Shown here: positions 45,928-55,026 of the stretch, in pieces
Position numbering within the stretch: position 1 is the first letter of the stretch
How the letters are laid out: each line of letters begins with the position of its first letter
Assembly: GCA_028285035.1 (NCBI GenBank)
Contig: JANQQF010000143.1
Coordinates: 13,648-77,647 of the forward strand
From: Phycisphaerae bacterium
Lineage (GTDB): Bacteria > Chloroflexota > Anaerolineae > 4572-78 > J111
DNA length: 64,000 bases
Reading direction: 5' to 3'
Position numbers and translations under genes: made by a program
Notes under the pieces: generated by a model
What the model saw: only the letters and a program-made list of their open reading frames with translations
Database searches by the model: none
Told to the model about the DNA's origin: nothing

Positions 45928-46758
45928 CTATAAACTCACTCGCTGATGTGGCCGATGTTCTGGGAAGGTATCCGTGGTCACATTGCGGGCAAACACCAAA
46001 AAACCGGTATGCCCAACCATTACATCTTCTGGACGTAGCCGCCCAGCAACGGGTTTGTAAGCTCGGGTCCAATTTTCTTCAACTTGGGGATCACCAAAGT
46101 CATGCTGCTTGAGGCCAATCAACAAGTCGGTCACCTGATTCGTCGTCGGAATAATTGCCCCAAAAAAGCCGCTGGGCTTCAGAGCAGCTTTGACATGAGG
46201 CAAATAGAGCCACGGTTCCTTGACATCTAAAAAAACGGCATCAACCTCCGTTTCATCAAAGCCATTGGCAATATCTCGCACCTTAAAATCAACCGCATCA
46301 TCCAGGCCAACTTTCCAAAGATTCTCCTGGGCATTGCGCTGCATCTCTTCACGAATTTCGTAGGAGTAGACTCGCCCGCCCGGTGAAACAAAACGAGCCA
46401 GCGCAATGGTTAAGGCCCCACTCCCTGTGCCTGCCTCGATCACCCGGCGACCTGGATAGATATTGAGCTTGAAAATGATCCGGCCCGCCTCTTTGGGATA
46501 GACGATCTGGGTTTTACGACGAATCTCCTTCATCAAGTCCTCAAGCGAGGGTTCAATGACGATGTAAATTTGTCCCGTCGTTGAAGTAATTTTTCGACCC
46601 AGTGGCTGGTCAATCAGTTGATCATGCTCGATGATCCCTTGATGAGTATGCTGCCGCCGCCCTGCTGAAAGACGCGTATAAAATCGTTTGTTATCCTCAC
46701 TGATCAGCAAGACCAGATCACCTGCTTGGGCTACTGTGTGTCCTTGGTCGTGTATCAT
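45928..46758 (-). CDS. trmI: tRNA (adenine-58-N1)-methyltransferase TrmI type
   Basis: 276 residues. Methylates N1 of adenine 58 in the tRNA T loop. A small N-terminal beta domain (GDLVLLISEDNKRFYTRL) precedes the Rossmann methyltransferase with the SAM motif VIEAGTGSGALTIALARFV, YSYEIREEMQRNAQEN, the AVFLDVKEPW motif IV region and GFFGAIIPTTNQVT. Length and motifs match bacterial TrmI of actinobacterial/archaeal style. Single gene in its own transcript. Confidence 0.9.
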   Translation of the reverse strand: MIHDQGHTVAQAGDLVLLISEDNKRFYTRLSAGRRQHTHQGIIEHDQLIDQPLGRKITSTTGQIYIVIEPSLEDLMKEIRRKTQIVYPKEAGRIIFKLNIYPGRRVIEAGTGSGALTIALARFVSPGGRVYSYEIREEMQRNAQENLWKVGLDDAVDFKVRDIANGFDETEVDAVFLDVKEPWLYLPHVKAALKPSGFFGAIIPTTNQVTDLLIGLKQHDFGDPQVEENWTRAYKPVAGRLRPEDVMVGHTGFLVFARNVTTDTFPEHRPHQRVSL

Positions 46759-46840
46759 TGGTTGCTCGTTATCAAGACCGGATCAACAAGATTTTCCTGA
46801 TTTTATTTTGAAATCTTATCAATCTTATCTAAAAAATCAC

Positions 46841-47920
46841 CTAAAATATAATCACATTTCGTAAAGCTTCGCCGCGATTAACCGCCTCAATCGCTTCATT
46901 GATTTCTTCGAGGGAATACCTTTTGGTAATCAACTCATCCAATTTCAGACGGCCCTGCTGATAAAGCTCGACCAAGCGAGGCACATCGACTTGTAAACGA
47001 GTTGAGCCCATCTTACTGCCAAGCATGCGTTGCCCTCTGTTGGCAAATTCGCCTCCCTCAATTTCTGACATCGCTCCATCGGGCGGCATTCCCACAATGA
47101 CAAGCGTGCCCGCTTTCCGCAAATAGCTCACCGACTGCTCAATAGCTCTAGGGCTACCCACCGTCACGAAAACATAATCCGCCCCACGGCCATCCGTCAA
47201 GGCTTGTATGGCTGCGGTTGCATCTTCATTTTTAGGGTTAACCGTATGCGTGGCCCCAAAGTCACGGGCCGCCTCCAGTTTGCTATCCACCAGATCGAGG
47301 GCAATAATTTTATTGGCCCCAGCTAAAGCCGCACCCTGCACACTATTCAGGCCCACGCCTCCTGTACCGATGATGACAACATTGCTGCCCTGTGGGATTT
47401 TGGCGGTGTTTGTCACTGCCCCCAGCCCCGTCACCACCCCACAAGCCAACAATGAGGCACTGTCCAACGGGATCTCCTTGGGAATTGAAACCGCTTGAGA
47501 TTGGTCAACTACAACATATTCCGCAAAGGCCCCTGTCCGCAGACCGTGACCAAGGGCTTGGCCATCCTTGGTATGCAGTCGGCCCTGCTCATCAATAGGA
47601 AAGTTGCCTTCACACAAATGCAACTCTCCCTGATCGCAAAAGAAGCAATGGCCGCAGGAACGCAGCAGAGAGACAACAACGTGATCACCAGGTTGAACCA
47701 TTGTCACCTGGTCCCCCACCTCCTCCACAATACCTGAAGCCTCGTGGCCAAAAACGACAGGCAAGGTTCCGCCCCAAACACCTTCCGCATAATGAATGTC
47801 ACTATGGCAAATGGCACAGGCTGCCAACTTTACCTTCACCTCGCCACGTTGGGGCGGGTCCAAGGTAATCTCTTCAACAACCAGAGGTTTACCAAACTCA
47901 TAACAGATTGCCGCTTTCAT
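46841..47920 (-). CDS. Zinc-dependent alcohol dehydrogenase
   Basis: 359 residues from ATG 47920, preceded by AAGGAGAAACA; a longer upstream frame lacks family similarity. It is a medium-chain dehydrogenase: catalytic zinc ligands in CAICHSDIHYAEG and GHEASGIVEEVGD, structural zinc site CGHCFFCDQGELHLC (four Cys), and NAD-binding IIGTGGVGLNSVQGAALAG. It resembles class III/AdhC-like enzymes acting on primary alcohols or formaldehyde conjugates. Nothing nearby fixes the substrate. An inverted neighbour, the BtpA gene, starts 314 bases away. Confidence 0.92.
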   Translation of the reverse strand: MKAAICYEFGKPLVVEEITLDPPQRGEVKVKLAACAICHSDIHYAEGVWGGTLPVVFGHEASGIVEEVGDQVTMVQPGDHVVVSLLRSCGHCFFCDQGELHLCEGNFPIDEQGRLHTKDGQALGHGLRTGAFAEYVVVDQSQAVSIPKEIPLDSASLLACGVVTGLGAVTNTAKIPQGSNVVIIGTGGVGLNSVQGAALAGANKIIALDLVDSKLEAARDFGATHTVNPKNEDATAAIQALTDGRGADYVFVTVGSPRAIEQSVSYLRKAGTLVIVGMPPDGAMSEIEGGEFANRGQRMLGSKMGSTRLQVDVPRLVELYQQGRLKLDELITKRYSLEEINEAIEAVNRGEALRNVIIF

Positions 47921-48233
47921 TGTTTCTCCTTGAAATAAAATCCTGTAACAAAAATAAAAGCGCAAAGAATCAAAAAACCAAGAGACACTTTTCATATTCT
48001 TTGGTTTAATGATTCCTTGCGCCGTCGCGTGATATTCAACTAATCGAGAAGACACATATTCTGCTCTTCATTTTAGACGCTTTGAGCCGTTTGACAACTT
48101 ATCATTATCGCTTTGTCAATTCCCTGCAGGGGGCCTAAACTAATCCGTGGATCGTGGTTAGTAATTGGTGGTTCGTCGGTTTACTGATCACTAGCCAACA
48201 AACACTAAAGACTATTTTAAGGGAGATCAACTG

Positions 48234-49028
48234 ATGAGAAATTTCTTAAAAGACTCAAATGCAATTATTGGGATGATTCACGTTGATGCGTTGCCGGGTA
48301 CACCCCGCTTTCAAGGCTCAATGGCTGACGTTATTGCCAAGGCGAAGGCGGAGGCCAAGGTATATCAAGAAGCAGGCATCGATATTTTGATGATTGAGAA
48401 TATGCACGATGTGCCGTTTGACAGAAATGTGGGGCCAGAAATTGTTTCGGCAATGGCCGTCGTCGGCTATGAGGTTAAAAATGTCACCGGGTTACGATGC
48501 GGTATTCAGATTTTGGCCGCAGCGAACAAAGAGGCTTTGGGCGCAGCTCAAGCTGGGGGACTCGATTTTGTCCGGGCTGAGGGCTTTGTCTTCGCCCACG
48601 TCGCCGATGAGGGCTTGATTGATGGTTGTTCCGCCGAAATTATGCGCTACCGTCGTCAAATTGGGGCGGATGATGTGCTGGTCATCACCGATGTAAAGAA
48701 GAAACACAGCTCTCACGCCATCACCGCTGATGTCGATATCGTTGAAACCGCCCACGCCGCCGAGTTCTTTCTAAGCGATGGCGTCATCGTCACCGGCGTT
48801 GCGACCGGCACCGAAGCCGATTTGGATGAGCTTAAAGCGGTTAAGGCCGCCGTTGACATTCCGATTTTGGTGGGGTCTGGGGTGAATATCGAAAACGTCG
48901 ATCAATATCTAGCCGTCGCCGACGCCCTGATCATCGGCTCCTATTTCAAAACCAGCGGCCATTGGACTCAGCCCGTCGAGGCAGATCGCGTTCGATCGTT
49001 TATGGAGAAGGTCAATACGTTGCGTTAG
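48234..49028 (+). CDS. BtpA/SgcQ family protein
   Basis: 264-residue TIM-barrel protein. IIGMIHVDALPGTPRF, DILMIENMHDVPF, GLDFVRAEGFVFAHVADEG, VTGVATGTEADLDELKAV and LVGSGVNIENVDQYLAVADALIIGS are the BtpA signatures. BtpA stabilises photosystem I in cyanobacteria, but relatives such as SgcQ occur in many non-phototrophs with an unknown, perhaps nucleoside- or sugar-linked, role. No photosynthesis genes are seen here. AAGGGAG precedes the ATG. A long inverted repeat follows the stop codon. Confidence 0.9.
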   Translation: MRNFLKDSNAIIGMIHVDALPGTPRFQGSMADVIAKAKAEAKVYQEAGIDILMIENMHDVPFDRNVGPEIVSAMAVVGYEVKNVTGLRCGIQILAAANKEALGAAQAGGLDFVRAEGFVFAHVADEGLIDGCSAEIMRYRRQIGADDVLVITDVKKKHSSHAITADVDIVETAHAAEFFLSDGVIVTGVATGTEADLDELKAVKAAVDIPILVGSGVNIENVDQYLAVADALIIGSYFKTSGHWTQPVEADRVRSFMEKVNTLR

Positions 49029-49036
49029 AGAGTAGA

Positions 49037-49080
49037 GCGCAGAGGTTTCGTCCGATGCGATATCGGCAACCTCTGCGCTC
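49037..49080 (+). terminator. Inverted repeat after the BtpA gene
   Basis: AGCGCAGAGGTT (49037-49048) and AACCTCTGCGCT (49069-49080) are perfect partners, with an inner CCGAT/ATCGG stem. No T run follows, so it may protect the 3' end rather than terminate. Its right end coincides with the stop of the TetR remnant. Confidence 0.5.
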
Positions 49081-49308
49081 TAACTCCCCACCAATCCCCC
49101 CTCAAACGCCGCAAAAATCGCTCCGCTGCCGCTTGGGGCGACTCACGGCCTTGCACGACGTGCCAATAGACCGTTTCATTCATCGTGCCGAGCATCGCAG
49201 CGGCCATATATTTGGCATCTTAGGGAGCGATGGAGCTATCACGAATGCCGTCTGCGATAACCTGTTCCATTGCAGCTAACATCTCGGCGGATAGGGTGTG
49301 TTAGTCCT
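49080..49308 (-). pseudogene. Truncated TetR duplicate
   Basis: About 75 C-terminal codons of a TetR gene, very similar to the intact gene at 50313 (both read MAAAMLGTMNETVYWHVVQG and then ESPQAAAERF). It has an in-frame TAA where the intact gene codes Ala-Cys-Asp, a one-base deletion after AERF that shifts the frame, and it stops abruptly at the promoter of the PIN module. It is dead as a regulator. Confidence 0.85.
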
Positions 49309-49314
49309 TTATGG

Positions 49315-49320
49315 TATAAT
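49315..49320 (+). promoter_or_regulatory. Extended -10 of the PIN module
   Basis: TATGG-TATAAT with the TG extension, 36 bases before the antitoxin ATG; no good -35 is visible. TTTATGGT occurs twice (49308 and 49338 region) and may be an operator repeat. Confidence 0.45.
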
Positions 49321-49355
49321 ACTTATTCAATGATAGTTTATGGTTTGGAGGTTGC

Positions 49356-49769
49356 ATGACGATTTTGATTAAACGAGAAATTTTGCATCAGATGATTGAT
49401 GATCTTTCTCAAACCCAATTATTTGAATTGGCTAAGTTTGTTGAGTTTCTAATCTCTAAAGAGGGACAAAGTAAATCCAACTTTGATTTGTGGGAATTGA
49501 TCGAAGATGAAGATGATAGATCGCCTCTTGCTGATCCACTTGATGAGTTGAAAGAGGTGATGCGAACCATTCAAACTCCCCCCCCCCATCATCAGGCAAT
49601 TATACAACCTACTCAAGTGTTGGCCGATGATGTGGCTCAACTTCTCTCAGATACAGAAAATTCGCTTGACGTCGCGGCTTGGAATGAAACGTGGGATACC
49701 ATTGAGGCAGAAATGGAAGCCAAAAGCCTGGCTCATGAACATGTTGAAAATCAAGAGAGCAACTCATGA
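49356..49769 (+). CDS. Probable antitoxin of the PIN module
   Basis: 137 residues. The N-terminus (ILHQMIDDLSQTQLFELAKFVEFLI) is a helical segment typical of DUF2281-like antitoxins that pair with PIN toxins; the middle and C-terminus are acidic and low in order (WELIEDEDDRSPLADP). It is longer than usual for the type. A run of eight C at about 49579-49586 is a possible slippage site. Stop and toxin start overlap (ATGA), so the pair is coupled. Antitoxin role is inferred from position. Confidence 0.65.
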   Translation: MTILIKREILHQMIDDLSQTQLFELAKFVEFLISKEGQSKSNFDLWELIEDEDDRSPLADPLDELKEVMRTIQTPPPHHQAIIQPTQVLADDVAQLLSDTENSLDVAAWNETWDTIEAEMEAKSLAHEHVENQESNS

Positions 49770-50167
49770 CCGAATATTTGCTCGACACCAATCATATTTC
49801 GCCGCTGGTCACATTGGGTCATCCTTTGCGGCGAAAAATTTTGTCTCGGCTTCAAGATGGTGATCTTTTTGCGATTGCTACCCCTGCTTTGCATGAGTTT
49901 TTATTTGGGATTAGTTTAATTCCTCGTGCTACGGAAAATCTGCAAATTTGGGGTAAGATTAAAGGTCTATTTAAGTATTATGGGGTTGATCCAACGACAG
50001 CGGAGCAATCTGCTCGGTTACGTGTTGTTTTACGAAAGCAAGGTCGCCAATTAGAAGCTATCGACTCAATCGTTGCTGTTATCGCGGTGCAGTACAATGC
50101 CGTGTTACTGACAACGGATAAAGATTTTGAGGCGATACCGGCGATACAATATGAAAATTGGCGATAA
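49766..50167 (+). CDS. VapC-type PIN-domain toxin
   Basis: 133 residues. The four acidic PIN residues are seen in YLLDTNHISPL, ALHEFLFGISL, LEAIDSIVAVIAV and TTDKDFEAIP. VapC toxins are ribonucleases, often cutting tRNA. It starts inside the antitoxin's stop codon. The module lies exactly between a decayed and an intact copy of the same TetR gene. Confidence 0.88.
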   Translation: MTEYLLDTNHISPLVTLGHPLRRKILSRLQDGDLFAIATPALHEFLFGISLIPRATENLQIWGKIKGLFKYYGVDPTTAEQSARLRVVLRKQGRQLEAIDSIVAVIAVQYNAVLLTTDKDFEAIPAIQYENWR

Positions 50168-50312
50168 TTAATTGGTCAATTTACCGTGATAATTCCCTTT
50201 GCCAAATTTCGCACCAAGGATTGAGAATCAAATAACTTCCCCAGTTACTTCCTTAGAACTGGCTCTCAAACCAAATTCGAGAATGAAATTGGGGCTTAAT
50301 CCTTAGCTCTAA

Positions 50313-50924
50313 TCACCCTACCAAGCCCCCCTCAAACGCCTTAAAAAACCGCTCTGCCGCCGCCTGGGGCGACTCACGGCCTTGTACGACGTGCCAATAG
50401 ACCGTTTCATTCATCGTACCGAGCATTGCAGCGGCCATGTATTTTGCATCACAGGCCGCGATGGAACCATCTCGGATACCATCTTCGATGACCTGCTCCA
50501 TCGCGGCTAGAACCTCGCCGGACAAAGTGTGGTAATCCTCACGAAATTTGGGTTCGGGGGCGTTGATGCGCATTAAAATCAGGCAGGTGCCAAAATCGTC
50601 AGTCACAACGGCACCGTACCGTTCAAAAAAGTAGCGCAATTTCTCCAGGCCAGTCGCCTCCAGGGCTTTGACCGAATTAATGACCTCGTAAAGTTGTCCC
50701 ATCGCAATTTCGATGATCCCTTTCAGGATATCATCCTTATTTTTGACATAATAATAGAGCGTGGGCTTGGTCACGCTGAGTTGCGCAGCCAAGCTGGTTA
50801 GCGAGGTTTGATGAAAGCCATTATTATTGAAAGCCTGCGCGGCCACCCGTAAAATTGCTTGCCGTTTGATCTCTCGTTTTTCATCGACGGTCTGGATGCC
50901 AGCGGTCCAATTGGTTTGGGCCAT
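50313..50924 (-). CDS. TetR/AcrR family regulator, probable icmF regulator
   Basis: 203 residues from ATG 50924, with AGGAG six bases upstream; a longer frame upstream has no similarity. Helix-turn-helix SLTSLAAQLSVTKPTLYYYVKNKDDIL is standard, and the C-terminal ligand domain (YGAVVTDDFGTCLILMRI, then MAAAMLGTMNETVYWHV) resembles TetR_C regulators of fatty-acid or branched-chain acyl-CoA catabolism. It is divergent from icmF across 450 bases that contain an inverted repeat of GGTAA half-sites. Part of it is duplicated as the pseudogene at 49080. Confidence 0.88.
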   Translation of the reverse strand: MAQTNWTAGIQTVDEKREIKRQAILRVAAQAFNNNGFHQTSLTSLAAQLSVTKPTLYYYVKNKDDILKGIIEIAMGQLYEVINSVKALEATGLEKLRYFFERYGAVVTDDFGTCLILMRINAPEPKFREDYHTLSGEVLAAMEQVIEDGIRDGSIAACDAKYMAAAMLGTMNETVYWHVVQGRESPQAAAERFFKAFEGGLVG

Positions 50925-51374
50925 AATATGCTCCTGAAGGGTTGGAAGAATGGAAGGTTGGGGAGAAATCGCCCAGCCTTCCGAAAGTGTTAATACACTG
51001 GGTAAGGGGAATAGGGCTGTCACAGAGTCGGTCCATAGTTTTCGAGAATTATGGTAGGGGCGATGATCGCACCTTGATATCCTGCCGTTCAAGGGCATCG
51101 ACCGTGGGCGAGGCAATCGACACAAACATATCGTTGACCTGCAATTATCTCACCCGATTGCCATCGCCCCTACGAAAATATCCGTTGATTGCAATATTCA
51201 CTCGGACTTTACAATAATTCTGCCTTATTACCCCTTACCACCTTGTGTCCTTGCTAAAAACCAAACTTTGTGGTAATTTAACCTTACCACTCGGTAACTT
51301 TTTTCTACCCACAAGTATATGTTAACCAAAATATCAATTTTTGTCCAATGATGTACGGATACGGGAGCAAAAAA
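50925..51374. other. Divergent regulatory region tetR-icmF
   Basis: 450 bases without a gene. It holds repeated GGTAA/TTACC half-sites: 51228-51232, 51235-51239, 51272-51276, and the inverted pair TTACC-ACTC-GGTAA at 51284-51297. Confidence 0.5.
51284..51297. promoter_or_regulatory. Candidate TetR operator
   Basis: TTACC-ACTC-GGTAA, inverted repeat 78 bases before the icmF ATG, extended on the left by GGTAA at 51272 and two TTACC words further upstream. Assignment to the TetR protein is inferred from position. Confidence 0.5.
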
Positions 51375-54300
51375 ATGAAACAAGATAGCTACCAATCGAC
51401 ACATAAAATTCGGGTTGTCACCGCCGCCTCGCTCTTTGATGGGCACGATGCGGCCATCAACGTCATGCGACGCATCTTACAAGCCTCCGGAGGAGAAATC
51501 ATTCATTTGGGGCATCATCGCTCGGTGCGCGAGATTGTGGACACGGCCATCCAGGAGGATGCGCAAGCTGTGGCCGTCACCTCCTACCAAGGCGGGCACC
51601 TCGAATATTTCAAATATATGTATGACCTCTTAGCCGAGCGGGGTGCGGGGCACATCAAGATTTTCGGTGGCGGCGGTGGCACGATTTTGCCCGACGAACA
51701 GCAAGAATTGCACGACTACGGCATTACCCGTATCTACTCCCCTGATGACGGACGGGCGATGGGCTTACAGGGAATGATCAACGATGTGTTGGAGCAGTCG
51801 GACTTTCCAACAGGGAACTTGATCAATGATTGGCCACTGATGGTGGGGACGGCCTTCGGCTTACAGCCGGATTTACCCGACGGTGGGGGGCAGGCTGGGG
51901 TGATGGTGCAAGCCCCCGTCAAGGACAAGTCTGTCGCCTTGGGTCGCCTCATTTCGGCTATTGAAAATAATGATCCTTCCGCCGACTCAATTTTAGAGGC
52001 GATTGATACAGTCCTACCCAATAAGGTTATTCCGCCCGTGCTGGGCATCACGGGCACAGGTGGGGCGGGAAAATCCTCGCTCGTTGACGAGTTGGTCCGC
52101 CGCTTCCTGCTCGATTTTCAAGATAAGACCATCGCCATTGTTTCGGTCGATCCCTCAAAACGACGTACAGGCGGGGCACTGTTGGGCGACCGCATTCGGA
52201 TGAACGCCATTTATAACGAGCGGGTTTACATGCGCTCAATGGCGACCCGACAAGCCAACTTCTCCCTCTCCAGTCACGTCCCCAATGTCTTGAAGCTCCT
52301 CAAAGCTGCCGATTTTGACCTCATCATTTTGGAAACCTCGGGGATCGGGCAATCCGGCACAGAGATTGTTGATTTGGCTGATGTGTCGATGTATGTGATG
52401 ACACCCGAATACGGCGCGGCCAGTCAGCTTGAAAAAATCGATATGCTCGACTTTGCCGATGTGGTCGCGGTCAACAAATTTGATAAACGGGGTGCACTCG
52501 ATGCGCTGAGAGACATCAAGAAGCAGTTGAAGCGCAATAAACAGCTATGGGATACACCGGACGAGGACTTGCTTGTCTACGGTACAATTGGGGCGCAATT
52601 CAATGATACAGGCACAAACAATCTGTACTGCGGGGTGATGGACACCATCAGCCAAAAAATGTCCGTCGATTTACAGCCGAGCACGCTATTCAAAGAAGGT
52701 ATTTCTGAAAAAATCTTTATCATTCCGCCAAAACGGGTCCGCTACCTGTCCGAAATTTCAGAAACCATTCGAGGGTATGATGAAACCGTGGCCGCCCAAG
52801 CCGCCATCGCCAATCAGCTTTATGGCATCAAGCAAACCATCGAGGCAGCCGATGAGTCGTTGCGCGAGTCGCTGGAAACGCTTTATGAAACGGTCGAACT
52901 CAAGCTCGACAAGGCCAATCAGCAAATTTTGGAAGAATGGCCGGAGAAGATGGCTCGCTATCAAGCCAATGAGTTTATCTACCAAGTACGAGGCCGCGAC
53001 ATTAGCATCCCAACATACACAACCTCGCTATCACATAATCGCATCCCCCGTGTTTCCCTGCCGAAATACAGTGCTTGGGGCGACATTTTGAAGTGGAGTT
53101 TGACGGAAAATGTGCCGGGGGAGTTTCCCTTCGCCGCCGGGGTATTTCCCTTCAAACGACAAGGCGAGGCTCCGACCCGAATGTTCGCGGGTGAAGGCGG
53201 GCCAGAGCGCACCAATCGCCGTTTCCATTACGTTTCCCTCGGAATGCCTGCCAAACGCCTCTCCACAGCCTTCGACTCAGTCACGCTCTATGGCAGCGAC
53301 CCCAATCACCGTCCCGACATCTACGGTAAGGTCGGCAACTCCGGCGTCTCCATCCCGACACTCGATGATGCAAAACGGCTCTACAGCGGCTTTGATCTCA
53401 TCAATCCCGCCACCTCGGTCTCGATGACGATCAATGGCCCGGCAGCTATTATTTTGGCCTTTTTTATGAACGCGGCCATCGATCAGCAGTGTGAACGCTA
53501 CATCCGTGAAAATGGCCTGACCGATCAGGTCGAGGCTAAGCTGAAAGAAATTTATGATGATCGAGGATTGACTCGCCCGGTTTATGAGGGTGATCTGCCG
53601 GAAGGAAACGATGGGCTGGGTTTGCTGTTGCTTGGCCTGACCGGCGATCAGGTATTGCCGCCGGACGTCTACGCTGAGATTAAGGCCAAAACGCTGGCTT
53701 CGGTTCGCGGCACCGTTCAGGCTGACATTCTCAAAGAAGATCAGGCCCAGAACACCTGCATCTTCTCCACCGAATTTTCACTACGATTGATGGGTGATGT
53801 ACAGGAATACTTTATCGACCACAGTGTCCGAAACTTCTACTCAGTCTCTATCTCTGGCTATCATATGGCCGAGGCTGGAGCTAATCCCATTTCACAATTG
53901 GCCTTCACCCTCGCTAACGGCTTCACCCTGTTGGAGTATTATCACTCACGGGGAATGGACATTGATAAATTTGCCCCCAACTTCTCCTTCTTCTTCTCAA
54001 ATGGCATCGATCCCGAATATTCGGTTATCGGGCGCGTGGCTCGTCGCATTTGGGCCAAAGCACTCAAGCTCAAGTATGGAGCCAGTGAACGCGCCCAAAA
54101 GCTCAAGTATCACATCCAAACCTCTGGCCGCTCGCTGCACGCGCAGGAGATCAGCTTTAACGACATCCGCACGACGCTGCAAGCCTTGTACGCCATTTAC
54201 GACAATTGTAACTCACTCCACACCAACGCCTACGATGAGGCCATCACCACCCCGACCGAAGAGTCGGTACGACGGGCAATGGCAATCCAGTTGATCATCA

Positions 54301-54806
54301 ATGAAGAGTTAGGTCTCGCTAAGAATGAAAACCCGTTGCAAGGGGCCTTCATTATCGAAGAGCTAACCGATTTGGTTGAAGAGGCAGTTCTGGCCGAGTT
54401 TGATCGTCTCACCGACCGAGGTGGGGTCTTGGGCGCAATGGAAACGATGTATCAACGGGGCAAAATTCAGGAAGAGTCGCTCTACTACGAAGGGCTAAAG
54501 CACAGTGGCGAATTACCGATTATTGGGGTGAACACCTTCCTCTCAGATGAAGGTTCACCCACCATTTTGCCAAGAGAAGTCATTCGGTCCACCGAGGCCG
54601 AAAAAGAAGGCCAAATTGAGCGGATCGAGGCCCTGCAAGCCCGAACCTCCGAAGATGCCCAAACTCATTTACGCTCATTGCAACAAATCGCCATGCAAAA
54701 TGGCAATCTGTTTGAAGGGTTCATGGAAGCCGTAAAATATTGTTCGCTGGGGCAAATCGCCGAAGCGATGTATGAGGTGGGTGGGCAGTATCGCCGGAAT
54801 ATGTAG
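51375..54806 (+). CDS. icmF: Fused isobutyryl-CoA mutase IcmF
   Basis: 1143 residues from ATG 51375 (an earlier ATG at 51348 adds nine residues). It joins a B12-binding domain ([17 protein letters not shown] with the DxHxxG-type site, [22 protein letters not shown]), a MeaI-type P-loop GTPase chaperone ([18 protein letters not shown], then [20 protein letters not shown]) and the TIM-barrel mutase subunit ([33 protein letters not shown] [14 protein letters not shown]). IcmF interconverts isobutyryl- and n-butyryl-CoA (or pivalyl/isovaleryl forms) with adenosylcobalamin. With the downstream acyl-CoA synthetase it fits short/branched-chain acid catabolism under TetR control. Confidence 0.95.
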   Translation: MKQDSYQSTHKIRVVTAASLFDGHDAAINVMRRILQASGGEIIHLGHHRSVREIVDTAIQEDAQAVAVTSYQGGHLEYFKYMYDLLAERGAGHIKIFGGGGGTILPDEQQELHDYGITRIYSPDDGRAMGLQGMINDVLEQSDFPTGNLINDWPLMVGTAFGLQPDLPDGGGQAGVMVQAPVKDKSVALGRLISAIENNDPSADSILEAIDTVLPNKVIPPVLGITGTGGAGKSSLVDELVRRFLLDFQDKTIAIVSVDPSKRRTGGALLGDRIRMNAIYNERVYMRSMATRQANFSLSSHVPNVLKLLKAADFDLIILETSGIGQSGTEIVDLADVSMYVMTPEYGAASQLEKIDMLDFADVVAVNKFDKRGALDALRDIKKQLKRNKQLWDTPDEDLLVYGTIGAQFNDTGTNNLYCGVMDTISQKMSVDLQPSTLFKEGISEKIFIIPPKRVRYLSEISETIRGYDETVAAQAAIANQLYGIKQTIEAADESLRESLETLYETVELKLDKANQQILEEWPEKMARYQANEFIYQVRGRDISIPTYTTSLSHNRIPRVSLPKYSAWGDILKWSLTENVPGEFPFAAGVFPFKRQGEAPTRMFAGEGGPERTNRRFHYVSLGMPAKRLSTAFDSVTLYGSDPNHRPDIYGKVGNSGVSIPTLDDAKRLYSGFDLINPATSVSMTINGPAAIILAFFMNAAIDQQCERYIRENGLTDQVEAKLKEIYDDRGLTRPVYEGDLPEGNDGLGLLLLGLTGDQVLPPDVYAEIKAKTLASVRGTVQADILKEDQAQNTCIFSTEFSLRLMGDVQEYFIDHSVRNFYSVSISGYHMAEAGANPISQLAFTLANGFTLLEYYHSRGMDIDKFAPNFSFFFSNGIDPEYSVIGRVARRIWAKALKLKYGASERAQKLKYHIQTSGRSLHAQEISFNDIRTTLQALYAIYDNCNSLHTNAYDEAITTPTEESVRRAMAIQLIINEELGLAKNENPLQGAFIIEELTDLVEEAVLAEFDRLTDRGGVLGAMETMYQRGKIQEESLYYEGLKHSGELPIIGVNTFLSDEGSPTILPREVIRSTEAEKEGQIERIEALQARTSEDAQTHLRSLQQIAMQNGNLFEGFMEAVKYCSLGQIAEAMYEVGGQYRRNM

Positions 54807-54871
54807 GGGGGTATTGAAGTTTGCGGGGCTGAGATTGAGTCGTAAAATGGGATGGAAGGCTTGAGATCACT

Positions 54872-54935
54872 CGTAGGACGTAGAACGTAGGACGTAAGAT
54901 AAATTTACATTACGTTCTACGTGCTACGTTCTACG
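54872..54935. repeat. ACGTAG-heptamer inverted repeat after icmF
   Basis: A 26-base arm of near-tandem CGTAGRA heptamers (54872-54897) pairs with ACGTTCTACG-type words (54910-54935), three mismatches in 26. A second member of the family is at 56725-56770. Confidence 0.7.
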
Positions 54936-55026
54936 CTCATTTCTCAGGCCAACGTAACCTCAAAAACCCAACTCTCATCAGCCCCTTTCATTGACAAAGA
55001 AGACATTATTCAAAGGAGATAGTACA

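Noticed and set aside
49025..49207. 60-residue ORF with TetR C-terminal sequence
   Set aside because: Part of the broken TetR duplicate with frameshift; not a separate gene.
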